From assembly GCA_011634665.1 (NCBI GenBank), contig WAEK01000010.1:1391001-1455000 (forward strand): DNA of 64,000 bases. Reading direction: 5' to 3'. The position numbers were made by a program, and so were the translations under genes. This document shows, piece by piece, positions 23,401 through 35,183 of the stretch (its first letter is position 1; each line of letters opens with the position of its first letter). The notes beneath the pieces are model-generated. The model ran no database searches. It had not been told where the DNA came from and saw only the letters and a program-made list of their open reading frames with translations. Source of the stretch: Mortierella sp. BCC40632 (lineage: Eukaryota > Mortierellomycota > Mortierellomycetes > Mortierellales > Mortierellaceae).

Positions 23401-26400
23401 AGAAGGAAGTGGAGGGTGGTTATTGAACCCAACTCTGACTTTCTCCATCCCCTACTTTTCTTCAAAACCACATTCTCAGATGAGTAAGGGGTGAAGGGCT
23501 ATTCTCGCCGGGATAACAGGCTTGCGGCAACCGAATGCTCGTGTGGGCATTGGTTCCAGCAATACCTTCATCGCAAATATCACATTGAACATATTTTGGT
23601 AGGTGATATGGACCTGTTTGTGTTTGTTGGGGGATTAAAGGATTCGATTATTTCCTTTGAATCCACCATCGGTCCGTCATTCAATGCCTATTAAAGATGA
23701 AAAGACTTCTCTGAGATGCTCTATTTGCATATTATAGGTAGCTTTGTTCCTCAAGCAGGCTTGGTCATACTGTTTTGAATGCCACTCTGTTCCATTTACA
23801 GTCAACACCAAATGTAAAGGCCCGTTCACGGCATTGCCGGTACGAGACCACGATCTAGCTATCTTTCTTGCCTACTACAAAGCGCGCGAGTCAGATGAAG
23901 AAAAGTACAAGACCTTGTTCATTGTTGATGCTTTGAAATCGAGACCTCCCCTTGCCCTTCAAGACAAGCTTGGCCTGGAGCGGTCTGTTTTTGCCCACAA
24001 CACATTAGTTGAAAAGCCAGCCTCGGGTATGTTGTTGTTATTTTCGCAGCCAATGTCCCGCGGAAAAGAAGACTTGTTGAGGATGACTCGAGAACTACTT
24101 GTGATCTCGAGTCTTTCTATTGACTCTCCTTTTACTTCTATACATCTGAGTTGGACCTTCGTAAAGCTTGATGGCTCCATGTGCAAGTGGTCAACTGAAG
24201 ACCGGTGTTTACAAACTCGATATGGAGCGCATGTGCCCAAGTCTTCATTGGATCAATCTATCTCACCCCAAGGAAAGGCCACACCCTCATCAACAACTTT
24301 CTAATGGTAATCGGACAAAAAAGATAGGGAGAGTCGCTCTTTTTCTCTCCAGGAGAGATCCTATTGTAGGCGGGTGTTGTTGAATCGCTAGATTCAAAAA
24401 ATGTAGCGCTTAGTTTGTCTGATCTAGTTTATAGACTGGTAGCAGACCTAAACTGGGTATCTATCACCATCCCAAGGTCTACCCCAAAGCACGGTCTGTT
24501 TGAGGATGAGCAATAGCTCTGGCTGAAACTCGGCGTTCCAAGGTATGAAAATCCGCGACCATATTGGTAATCTGAAATTGAGCGAGATAATAAACAAATC
24601 GATCGAGACCTCAATGAAGGTAGACTCGAAAGGTATGGACAGTCAGTCTCTGTGTCTTGTCGATAGGCCTAGCTTAGCTCAAGTCCCAATAAAATATAAT
24701 AGATTACTTCAAGATCTATCCGTAGTCAAATAAAGTCATCGAGGAGTAAGAAGTTTTCGCATCGCAGGGATCTCATCATGCTTTCCTGCGGAATGAGTCT
24801 TTAAAGGTCCTTTCTTGAAAACTTGTCTTTGGAGTCACCAGCGCTTCATTTAGCTCAACACGGCTCTATCTGCTATCCCGATCCCTTCATTCCCTTCTCA
24901 CAGGGTCTTTACCCTTCCTCGACTTGTTGTTGAGCGGTATCTTTTTTGACTTTATTGGTCCACCAAAACGAATAGCTAGTTGAAAGATCCAATCCTCTCT
25001 CTTTCTATCGAGAACGAGCAAATCAAATATACGTTGCTTCGTGGACACAATATGCCGACCTACCTCTTCCCTTACCTCAGACCAATACATTATGACTCCT
25101 TGAATAAAGAAAGCTGGTGGAAGAAAAGCATTATAGTGAGACCGACATAAAGATGAATGGTCGCTTCAAAAGTCAAAGTTGGGTAGTCTCGGTTGCCTGA
25201 AGACAGCTGGTCGTGACAACATCAACGGACTTGAGACGTGACAAAATTTTACATCGCCTGAAGACAGAATACGAGGGCATCCAGAAAGAATCTATCGTGT
25301 CTATCTACGATGTGGACGCAATCGGTCAGCATATTGCCTAGTAAGAAAAGCATTTTCTGGAAAAGTGAAAAAAAAGTAAAAGTAAGACAAAAGCAATGAC
25401 TAACAACGGCATGAGGAACACAGCTACACATCTCTTTTGATGCTACAAATCTAACTATCTGGGCATCCCTGTCGCCCAGTGGTGATAACAACTGTAGCCA
25501 CGTAGAGACTTTTGTTCGCCATAGCTGTCCCAACTTGGGTGTTGGAGAGTTCAAATGGGGAGGCTAGATCTACACGACAGGCAAGACCATAAGAATGCTG
25601 AGACCAATTCGCAAGCAAATGCGCACAACCCCTCACCAAAAGCGTCAGAGTGTTTATGGATCCAAAGAGCTAGTCTTCGAGCGTGATCTAGACCCTTCTC
25701 TTCTCAACGAGGATTGGGGCTCAGAGGCAAGCGCGTTTGTATGGAGAGAGATCTTCTACCGTCTTTAGCCTTCTCTCATGAGCCCATAAGACTGATAACA
25801 AGGTGTCTCCGAGGTTGCTACCCCAAGTGTGATCTACAAAAGAAAGCCAACTATTGAGGAGAAATAGGTCAAATGTCTCTAATACCTTGCGACGAATTAC
25901 GAGTCTTCAATAAGGCTGCCACTAGTCCTAAAGAGAAAGCCTCGAAGGATTTTTTGACGGCTCGTACGCGTTGAGGTGTTCCCTGGGGTTGAGGAATCTC
26001 CTCAAGCTCAAAAGTGCATACAGGAAGTCGACCGGAATGGTAGTAAAGATAGAGTACAACAGACTAACAAGCTCCAGGAATCACTGCCCATTGTCATCTA
26101 TTCCAGTTGTCAGATCGTGTTAGAATTAGCATTCATCATCTACCTCGGTCCATGCCTCGGATCAGGCACGAGGTTAGTCTCATGGAAGTCATGGAGAATC
26201 CCATCTGGAGTCACACTCCTCGAGGTCCCATCACATCAACCTAATCAGTGTCAGTCCTCCATCCATGAATCATCGATGATGCCGAGACAATTGTGAGTAC
26301 CATTCTACCCCTTTGAGCAACATTCATACTTCGCGAGGTTGCTTTCTCAGATAATCTGGGCCACGACGTTGTCGTCGACTTGAGCAAGCACACGATATAA

Positions 26401-26829
26401 CTCTTCCTTGTCTTCTAGTATTGGCTTTTTAAAAGCAGCACTCCGAGGGTTGGTATAGGGGAACCCATGAGCCATCTTGAACCCGGAGAGATATAATATC
26501 GTGCACCCAGTTTTCGTAAGAACAGGTAGCGTTTTGGAACGAAGTTCAGAAAGTGAGACAGTTACATTATCGATGGTACTGTCAGAGCGAGCCAGCTACA
26601 CGGACTGGTTGCGATCGAAGCAACCAAAGTCGAGGACAGGCCAAATGCCGCCAAGGCACTTACGGATACAATAAAGATGGTCAAGATGATGAAGGTCATG
26701 TTCGATACCATTCACAGAAACAAAGCAAAAGATTCGAGTATGGCTACCTGACCAAATTCTTTTTAAGACCTACTAGCCCCCCTGTCCTTGTCATTTCTCT
26801 ATCTTTCTTTCTATCTCCTTTCTAAATCA
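23401..26829. other. Probable relic zone, fragments not identified
   Basis: Several short open segments look partly protein-like but are cut by stops in all frames. The longest is a 186-codon frame at 23744-24304 (+). It contains DDE-free, non-repetitive sequence that I do not recognise. No start, splice pattern or family could be supported. Given the PdxT relic immediately downstream, this zone is likely made of decayed genes or old insertions. Confidence 0.35.
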
Positions 26830-27283
26830 GTGCTCCAGGGAGGGTTCGCTGAACATACCATCATCCTCAACACAATTCCCCAGTCATCGCAGGCAGTTCC
26901 TCTCCAAAGTACCCAAGAGATTGCTCAGGTCTATTCCTTGGTTATTAAAGATGGAGAGTCGACTACAATGGCTCTGATTGCGGAGAGATCCAAGTTCTGG
27001 GTAGACTCGGGATTATCATTAAACAGGCGCGCCTTTGGATCGCAGAAGGAGATCTTTGAGGCTGGTCTGCATATCGAGGGTCTGAAGGATTCGGAGGTAT
27101 GTTCAGGTGGTAGTCAAGCCCGAGCGGGACTATGGTCAGAAACCCAAGGGTACGATTATGACAGTGAGGAAGGGGCATTTTTTGGGCACAGCGTTCCACC
27201 CCGATTTGATCAGGAACAGTGGAGTCCGCCTGTACTTTGTGAGAATAGCTCAGGTGTGGATTGTGAAGAACTGGGACTCGTAG
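26830..27283 (+). pseudogene. Relic of PdxT/SNO glutaminase subunit of pyridoxal 5'-phosphate synthase
   Basis: The intact protein takes ammonia from glutamine for the PdxS/SNZ synthase in vitamin B6 synthesis. Recognisable pieces in order: LQGGFAEHTIILNTIP (N-terminal LQGAFxEH block), KDGESTTMALIAERS (family motif PGGESTTM with PG changed to KD), NRRAFGSQKEIFEAGLHIEGL, then in a different frame TVRKGHFLGTAFHPDLI (catalytic His region, with the HPE glutamate now D). The roughly 40-residue segment that should carry the nucleophile Cys (GTCAGM) is absent, the frame shifts near 27090, and no start exists. A pyrimidine-rich TTTCTAAATCAG just before 26830 looks like a remnant 3' splice site. No intact copy is in the window. 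Confidence 0.8.
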
Positions 27284-27412
27284 AACTAAGGATCAAAGGG
27301 TAGATGAAGAGAAGACCAAGCACTTTGGATAAAAATGTTGACCATTTACAACCCACCCCTCTGAAGAAAAGTAGAAAAAGTCCAGCAATAATGTAATTAT
27401 ACCTTTGCCTAA

Positions 27413-27628
27413 TTACACTTGAGATGATTTGTGCCTTCCCTTGTTAGTTATTGTGCCATTGATCAGAAGTCGATCCTCCATAGGAATATTCAGCATGGAC
27501 TGCAGACCAAGGCCAGTAAAAACTGACTGTGGTGTCTTCCAGTTGTCATAGAGCGGAAAAACGTCAATTTTTCGAATACCTGGATAGCTGGTGGTAACAA
27601 CATAAATGACTTTCTCTCGATCATTGTC
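27413..27628 (-). pseudogene. Orphan coding-like fragment, unidentified
   Basis: A 71-codon open segment (VIYVVTTSYPGIRKIDVFP..., ending SSQV and a stop) preceded by an AG that could be a 3' splice site. The composition looks genuinely protein-like. No upstream exon could be joined in frame, because the candidate at about 27705-27755 meets stops or wrong phase. It could be the 3' exon of a decayed gene. No family recognised. Confidence 0.35.
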
Positions 27629-29031
27629 CTATCTTTAGCTTTCAAGCAACAAGTCATCATCTGGACAACAAAAAAGTGACCAGGTCTGTGTCTTACGGAA
27701 ACTCGGTCATCCTCCTGCTTCCCACTTGAACGCTAGTCTTAGCAACCCTAGAAAGATCCTTTTGCCTGACTGCCCTCTGAGCCTTGTAAATCCTCATCCA
27801 CTTTAACCATGTTTATTGGACTCATAGTCAATGCTACTAGTGTACTACCCAGGGCTTCACTTTGTGACCTGAAAAGTAAATTGCTTCTTAAATCTCTTTC
27901 TAATGTTCCTTCTAGGCACTGATTAGAGCTATTTGTTTTCGTTTTTCAGAGATGATTATATATATAAAAAAAGTAGCACTATTATACTCCCTTACAAGAA
28001 TCCTATCTAGTGAGCAACACGCTAGGAGACTTTTGAGTCCTCAAAAAAATTACTCCGATTTAGGATGTTTCTTTTTATTACCTACATATTAAAGTGAAAA
28101 AAAAAACCTCATCTTCCTCTGAAGAGGGGAGTGAGTTGAACCGTATGATATAAAACAGACCCTGGCAAAGGAGGCTGACATTCCATAAAAAAGGGGGGGG
28201 GGGGAGGCCAAGTAAATAGTATATGATGATAAAAACTATAAAAATAATAAAAACAAAAAAAATAAAGAACACAGTGGTTGATACCCGAAGGTGAGATCAA
28301 GTGTTTGGAGAACAACTGGGTCTTAAAAAAGAATGAAAAAAAAAGAAAAAAGAAAAAGAAAAAGAAAAAGAAAAAAGAACGATGAGCGGACAAGGACAAA
28401 CAAGATTGATAGAAAAAGAAAATAGCAAGCGGTCATATTGACGACAACAACAATATATATGAAAAAAAGAAAAAGAAGACAAAAACAAAAACAAAAACAA
28501 TCGCAGAATCATCCAGGAGAAAAGAGGAAGCAAAGGGACAATAAATAAATAAAAAGTGAGGGAGAAGGGGTGGGGAGATATGTTTCCAAGACAAAAGAAA
28601 GCACCTCAAGTTTCCTCCGCTCCTGTCCCGTCTCTCCTTTTCTCCCGTAGACTCTGTCTTTTGCTACTTTTGATACAGTGAACATGGAAAATAGAACAAG
28701 AAAAAAAAATTGGCCAGGGGGGAAAAAAAAAGAAAGAGTCTTTCTCATCAAGCATCGTGATCTAACCGCTCTCAGGGGCGCCAGTCCCCGGTCACCGCTG
28801 TGACAACCAAAAGGCCTTTCCAGCGTCGACAAAGAAAAAAAGAATAGAAACGAAAGAAAAAAAAAAGGTGCTTCATCTTCTCCCCTTCTTTTTTTTTTTT
28901 TTCGTGCCTCTTTTCATAACTCTCAGAAAGAAAAAAAAAGAATGAACAAGAAAAAGCACCGCTCCAGCTCTGGATCCTCCTTTACACTCTTCTCCAACTC
29001 CTCAACCTCTCATCTGTAATCCCAATACTGA
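27629..29031. other. Low-complexity 3' flank
   Basis: AT-rich, with many short A/AG-rich runs (about 28070-28520 and 28840-28950). No gene seen. It probably includes the 3' UTR of the Bqt4-like gene. Confidence 0.6.
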
Positions 29032-30664
29032 TTAAGAAGAAAAGTAGGGCAAGACCTGAGGGATAACCGACACTGCAGCGACACCGATCGCCAAAGTGAC
29101 CAATCCTCGGATTCGCTTGCGACTCCTTGCTTCCTCATCCTCGACTTCATCAATCCTGCGCTTTGTCCTCTGCGAGCTAGAGCCCTCTGCCTGTTGCTCC
29201 TGCTCTGTTTCTTCCTGTGTAGACTCCTCAGCCTCCTCCTTAAGATCGGTCTGCTTCTCGGCATCCTCGGTCACGGCAGCGGTCTCCTCTGTTGCCTGGG
29301 TCTCCTGCTTGGTATCCTTCTTGATATCCTTGTCCTTGCTGTCAGTCTTTGATCCAGAGGCAGAGACCTCGAAGAGAGGCTGCATAAAGAGATCGATTCC
29401 ATACTCCTTGGCAAGCTCCTTGGCTGAAAAAATTAATGAAAAAAAGTGAACCAAATAATGTTGATTAGTCTACTGTATGGTTGAAAAAAAAAAAAAAAAA
29501 AAAAAGGACAGGTCTTTGCCAAATTCTACATTCTGCTGTCAAAACACACATACCATGCTCAACAGCCACCCTGTGTGGTTCATAAGATTATGAAGAAGAA
29601 AAAAAGAAGTGAGTGAGTGAGAAATGTCCATAATTTCCATTTCAAAATCAGGAGAGTGAGGAGGGGGAAGTTTCCTTCTTCAGATCCTCCAGATTCCTTT
29701 TAGCCAATTCGGTTCTGTCGTTGACTCAGGAACCAAAACGACTCTTTCTTTTTATGGCAACCAAGGAGGTGAGAGAGAAAGCGAGAGAAAGACAGAGAGG
29801 AGATAGCCCTCCAACCTACCAGATGCCTGCGAGTTGTCCTGATGTCTCCTTGACCAAGGTCGTTGTTGTCTCGTCATCCTCATTGGTCTGCTGCTCATAT
29901 CTCGATTCCACAAATTCCATCTCTCTGGTCTCCATCTTGTCCGAGATGGCTGGGTATGCAGCGCGGAACATGGCGGTTGCATTGACGAGATTCAAATCCA
30001 TTCTTCGCATAATCACCACCTCGCCATCAGCCTTAGGGGCCCGCAACTTCAAAACGGAAACCTTTTTGGTTGATCCGGCCTTGGGCACGGCCAAGGAAGT
30101 GGTGGTGTCGGAAAAGTTGGAGTTGGCGATCAATGGGTTACAAAAGATGGGCAAGTCGCGTCCATTCTTGGCATGCATCACCATCACGGTTGGCATGACT
30201 GTGGTGGTAGTAGTAGTGGACGTGGCCAGAGTCACTTCGCTAGACTGATCCTTCTCAGTCTCGGTGGTGGCGGTAGTGGTGGCGGTCTGCTTAGCCGACT
30301 TTTGGTCCTTGGCCTTCTTCTCCTGAGGCTGTTGCTGTGGTTCCTTGACCTGATCCTTCTTCTTGGATTTTTCCTTGTTGTTGTTGTTTTGGGCAGGCGT
30401 GGCAGTAGTGGCGGCAGAAGCGATAGTGGTAGTTTCGGCCTCGACAGAGATTTCGCTGGAAGCAGCTGCGGTGATAGCAGCGGAGGCCTTTGGCTTACGA
30501 CCCCTGCTAGACTTTGTGGGCTTTGCATCCTGAGTGGTGACCTGAAGCGTGGCGACGGTTTCTTCTGTGACAACAGTGGTAGTAGTAGTGGTGGTGGTGG
30601 TTGAGTCGACTGTGGCGTCAACAGTCTTAGAGGTGGCGGCCTTTGATTTGGAAGCGGATGCCAT
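29032..30664 (-). CDS. Bqt4-like APSES/KilA-N protein with C-terminal membrane anchor
   Basis: Exons 30664-29820, 29570-29554 (17 nt) and 29423-29032; 417 residues. Residues 1 to about 165 are Ala/Thr/Lys/Gln-rich low complexity. A KilA-N/APSES fold follows: LPIFCNPLIANSNFS, then VVIMRRMDLNLVNATAMFRAAYP, EMEFVESRY, and GQLAGIWVAVEHAKELAKEYGI, where the micro-exon encodes VAVEH. An acidic/Gln-rich linker and basic RSRKRIR patch lead to a terminal hydrophobic helix (LVTLAIGVAAVSVIPQVL). APSES-like domain plus tail anchor is the layout of Bqt4, the inner nuclear membrane protein that ties telomeres to the envelope in fission yeast. The Bqt4 assignment is by architecture; a DNA-binding Xbp1-like role is less likely given the anchor. 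Confidence 0.72.
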
Positions 30665-31088
30665 GATGCACGAGCTAGGTTGAGATGACGTTGGGGAAGA
30701 GGTGGGTGAGAGGAGGGTGGTGGTGTGATTAGATGGAGAAAGAGAAAGAGAGTTGTGGGCGGGTGACAACAATGTGAGAATCAGGAGAGCAAGAGAGCGA
30801 AAGCAAAAAAAGCAAGTGAGCGCGATTTTTTTTTTGGGAGACACGCTCTTTTTTTTTTTTTTTTTTTTGTCGAAAAAAAAAAAAAAAAAAGAAAAAAAAC
30901 GCGTCCAACTTTGCTCCCCGACCCTCGAGAATTTTGGGGTGAATGGTGGACAGGCAGGCCCCCCCTGTGTCTGTTGTGCCTCTGTGTTCGTCGATCCCAC
31001 GACTCCCTCTTCCCCTCCCATGCACAAAAAAAATCCTCACCCCTGTTCTGTCTTTTGGGCTTTGCTTTACTTTATTCTTGAGACTCTC
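30665..31088. other. Upstream region of the Bqt4-like gene with T20/A18 inverted runs
   Basis: Runs of about 20 T (30849-30868) and 18 A (30873-30890) are separated by GTCG and could pair. No coding sequence. Confidence 0.7.
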
Positions 31089-34044
31089 TCAGTCAGAGTC
31101 CCCAGGGTCAGAGTCACTCATGCTGCCACTCGAGGATGAGTCGCTCTGAGACCCACTACTCCCCGATCCCTCTCCCTCACTGCTCTCGTTGCTGCTGCCG
31201 GAGCTCTCTCCTTCGGCCCGGCCAAAACTCTTGCCGCCAAACTTGCGCATCGCGGGTTTAGAGGTCGGCTTCCGTGGCTGCTTCTTTGCTCTTGCTGGTT
31301 GCTTTGATTTGTTGGCAGTCGTCCGCTGCTGCTCCTTTTGCTGTTGCTCTTGTTGTTGTTGTTGCTGCAGTTGTTGTTGCTGTTGTTGGAAAAGGTGCTG
31401 CTGAAGTTGTTGGGCATCGTAGGATCCAGTTTGCTTCACCACTCCTCCTGCTGATACACGACTCTGTGCTGACATGGATACCGTTGATGTGGATGTTACT
31501 GACCCATTGTTCACCAGGGCCGCGCTTGCAGTTGACAGGCTAGCGAGGGTAGCGGCTGCCGATGCACTGCGCGCGTTGCTATCCTGGAATCCGCGTTCTT
31601 CCTCTTCTTCGACATCCTCCTCCTCCTCATCTTCATCCGATTCGTCGAATTCTTCAACCTCGGCTCGTCGCATCATCTCTGCTCGATAAGCTCCTCCTTT
31701 GCCTTTACCAAGTCCTAACGCCATTGGCCGACCACCGCCTTTGCCTTTGCCGAGTCCATAGCCACCCTTGCCACGACCCGCGCCATATCGACTTGTTGCT
31801 GTTGTCGTTGCTGCTGGTGCTACCGCCGTTGCTGTCGAAGGAGCTGATGATGCCGAAATAGTAGCACCAGACTGGGAGGCAGCCACTCCGTCTTTGCTAT
31901 GAGTCTCATCTGCTTTCTTTTTCCTTGGCTTCTTGGGTGCAGCGGGACTCTTTGCTTTCGATCCTGGAAGAGTCCCCAGCGATGCCTCCGAGGCGGTCAA
32001 TGCTGAATTAACTAATGATACAGACTGGGCAGAATCAGCCCCGGGTGAGCCGGAAGCGACTAGCCCTCCTGGTCCCGGGTTGGTGCCAAGGATGCTTCCA
32101 TGTTGTGAAGTTGGTCCTGGATCCATTCCCTTTGCAATTGACTTTCTTCTTGACTTGATCGGTCCACGGCCAGTAACACCAGACTTTAAAGGATCCGCAA
32201 AGCCAATGTTGGGCGAGACAGGCGTATTTGAATGGTTTGTGTTAGTGTTCGTCATTCCTGAACTACCAGCCTTCGCAGAATGGGCCACAGAGCCTGCAGG
32301 GTTGGGTCCATTTGTTTTCGACTCATCCAATGTCTGACCCGCGGCCAGAGCTGCGTTTGCTTTCCGTTGTGCTAGTTGATGCTGTACTGCTCTGGCCAAG
32401 GAAGAAGAGCCAGCTCCTCCATGACGCTTCAGCTTAATCACCGTTGCTGATCCTCCAGTCGCTCCTGCACCTCCAACAGCGGTCGCCCCAGTAGCAGCTC
32501 GACTCTGGCTCGGAGTGACGGCGACTCCTGTTGCATTTGCTCCAGTTCTTACAGGAGTCGCTCCTGTCCTATCAGTGGTAATGCCCTGCCATTGTGCTCC
32601 TGCTTGAGCCCCGGGACCTGTTCGGGAAACGGACGATGGTGCGTAGGAAGAAAGGACAGAAGCATTGGCATGAATGGCGTCTCCTTGCTCAACTAGAGTG
32701 GTGCTCAGATGGTCTCCCGTGATCAGAATTTGATTCCTCGTGTTTCTGCTGATTGTGGTCACTGAAGGTGGAGGTGGAAACTGTTGTGCGTTTTGTTAGG
32801 GTAATGGATCTTTAGACATACACATCTTGCGCCTCAATTAACATTTCTCTTACCACGCGGTTGGGCTGATTAAAATGTAAGGCCGACCATAGTGGATAGT
32901 CCCGCTCCAGCTGAATGATGACATCCTCAATGATCTTAATGCGTTCAGTCAAAGTACATGCAGGTGCCGCAGCTTGTAGTGACAAAATAATAATAATGAG
33001 ATAAAAGAAGAGGATAGAGAGTGAAGAGTGAAATATGGTGTCAAAAGTCAAATATTGTATCCATATTCCTTTCTAAAGAAACGCCATAGAAAAGAATAAA
33101 TTACTTACCGAATCGGAGGTTTAGGTGCAACTGAATGTTCTTTAGCCGTTCATCCAGTCCACTATTCGTACCCAGCATGTTGTTCTGATCTGCCTGTGGA
33201 TGTGTTCTCGGGTTGGTTTTCGTCAACGCCTCATTCTTGACGGTCTCGAGTTTCATCTGGATCGTCCTGTTCAGCTTTCGAGCATCTACTCTTGCACAAC
33301 CATCATCATCCAACGATTCCGTCGTGTTCTCCCCTTGACTAGCATCTGTTCCTGTGGCTTCAATGGACATTGCTGTTGTTGAGCTGCGTGCCTTGACAAA
33401 TTCCTGTCGATTGCTTTCATTGATCTGCTCGCGCTTTGTGGAAATGAATTGGGCCATCTTTTCCTGAATTACATCCCGAGTAGCGTCGACCTCAATCCGT
33501 CCCATAGACTCTTCGATTCTTCTCCGCTTCACATCATTATAGCCTTCGGGTGAATTTGCGTCACTCAAATCTGACTCTGACTGACTTTGTCGTTTACTTG
33601 CCGTTCCCTGTGTAGCAGTGATAGTATTTTCGTCTAATGAGATGTTCGAATCCATGACTGATTCCTACATCCACAAACAAAAAATAAAAAAGAAAAAAAA
33701 AATAGGGCGCAGCAAGCGTCAATGATTTCATTAGTTTTGTAGACAAGGGAGCTCTGGTAGAATGCTGGTCAAGTTCTGATACCATATTACACACACTTTC
33801 TTTTTCATAAAAGGCATACCTTCAAATGACGCATGTATTTCGCAATAATCCTGGGTGCATTCTCTCGTTGAGTCAGCGAGAGTACTAGTTCTTCAGCAGC
33901 CATCATCCGACTTGATTCAAAAAAACCAAGCTTACAGACAAAAGAGAAAGTCGTCCAGGAAGAAGCAGCAGAGCTGGTTAACTTTCGAAGTTCAATTTCC
34001 AAGAATAATAACGTTCATCACATAGAAGATCTGCTGTTGACCAC

Positions 34045-34075
<31 letters not shown>

Positions 34076-34914
34076 GATTCTTGCCTACCTCAGAAATCAT
34101 GTTGACCAAAACATCTTGCCAGGGCTTGACAGTACTCCGCTTGACTAGTTCTGGTCCTAAGAATTCATATCGTATATATTAGAGCAATTTTCGCCGCCAA
34201 TGTCAGTCTTTTCTCCTCTCACTTCCTCGATGACAAGAGTAGGTGGTTGCGTGCAAGTAGCGATGCACAGAAAACGCTACCTGCGAGCAGTTGAGTGTCA
34301 GTTGTCACAGCTTCTTGAACAAATGTAGTGTTATCGTTAGAGTCATCCTTATCTACTACTACCACCGCTGCTGAATGAAGATCAGCGCTGCTTGTTGGTC
34401 CTGCAGAAAGTGGTATTGACAATGGCGCAGATGTCGTCACTGCTGCAGCTGTCGTTTCCTGCGATGGTTGCGAAGGCTGATCTGAAGTAGCGAGAGCTGT
34501 TGGGACGACCTGGGGTATTGGTACAGGCAAAAGAGTCGATGTGGGAACGGGCGACATATTGAGAGGCGCTGTTGTGGTAGACACAACGGACGCGGTCGCG
34601 GCTGCAGCCACCTGCTGCTGTTGTTGTTGTGTAGCCAACAACATACTTCCTGACGGGTCCACACTAAAGCTGGCAAGTATGGACCCTTGTTCTACAGAGT
34701 CTGCGATAGATGGAGTGGACATGTCAGAGTGTAAGGTAGGAATGGTCGAAACATCGACAACAGTGGCGGTGATGGCAGTGGTAGTAATAGTGGATGAAGC
34801 GGGTGCAGATGTCGATGTCGCGGATGGGGTGACAGATTCGGATGGATGTTGGGCAGACAGATCGCCAGTGATGCCCCCTGCGGGATTGGGGATGACCGTG
34901 TTGTCGGACTCCAT
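31089..34914 (-). CDS. Uncharacterised 1076-residue nuclear-type protein with MBIP-like segment
   Basis: Exons: 34914-34281, 34156-34089, 33981-33820, 33664-33109, 32972-32854, 32780-31089. The frame is kept throughout. The N-terminus is Ser/Thr/Ala-rich with short poly-Q. Residues about 212-290 form a compact region (PELVKRSTVKPWQDVLVNMISE, then SWTTFSFVCKLGFFESSRMM and IIAKYMRHLK). A central charged region ends in the best-conserved block, LDERLKNIQLHLNLRF followed by LTERIKIIEDVIIQLERDYP and ALHFNQPNRV. This two-helix pattern recalls MBIP of the metazoan ATAC complex (inference). The long C-terminal half has GKGKGG repeats, an acidic DEEEEDVEEEEE tract, poly-Q and a Ser/Asp/Glu tail. Composition suggests a chromatin or transcription protein. 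Exon 3's acceptor (AAAG) was chosen because it alone keeps phase. Confidence 0.7.
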
Positions 34915-35140
34915 GTTCTTATTTGTTTTGACAGTAAGGCCCGCAAGGGGAGGGGGTTGTGTCCTGAATGCTACCTGGCGGTGAAAGTCTAAGGCCAGGT
35001 GCGAGGTAAAGGTGAGCGAGTGGAAGGGAAGGTCTGTCGTCGATGACAATTGTAAATGTGTCCCGTTGGGCACTGACCAGATGGGCGTGCAGAAGGGTAA
35101 GAGAGGAAAAACAGAAGAGCGCGTTTTGCCTCTTCAGCGT

Positions 35141-35183
<43 letters not shown>

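Noticed and set aside
30665..31027. Upstream extension of the Bqt4-like frame
   Set aside because: It passes through T and A runs (poly-Phe/Lys) and a clear ATG with natural sequence lies at 30664.
34915..35073. Upstream extension of the 1076-residue protein frame
   Set aside because: The frame is open upstream, but the ATG at 34914 starts the plausible sequence. The extension may be leader; not excluded.
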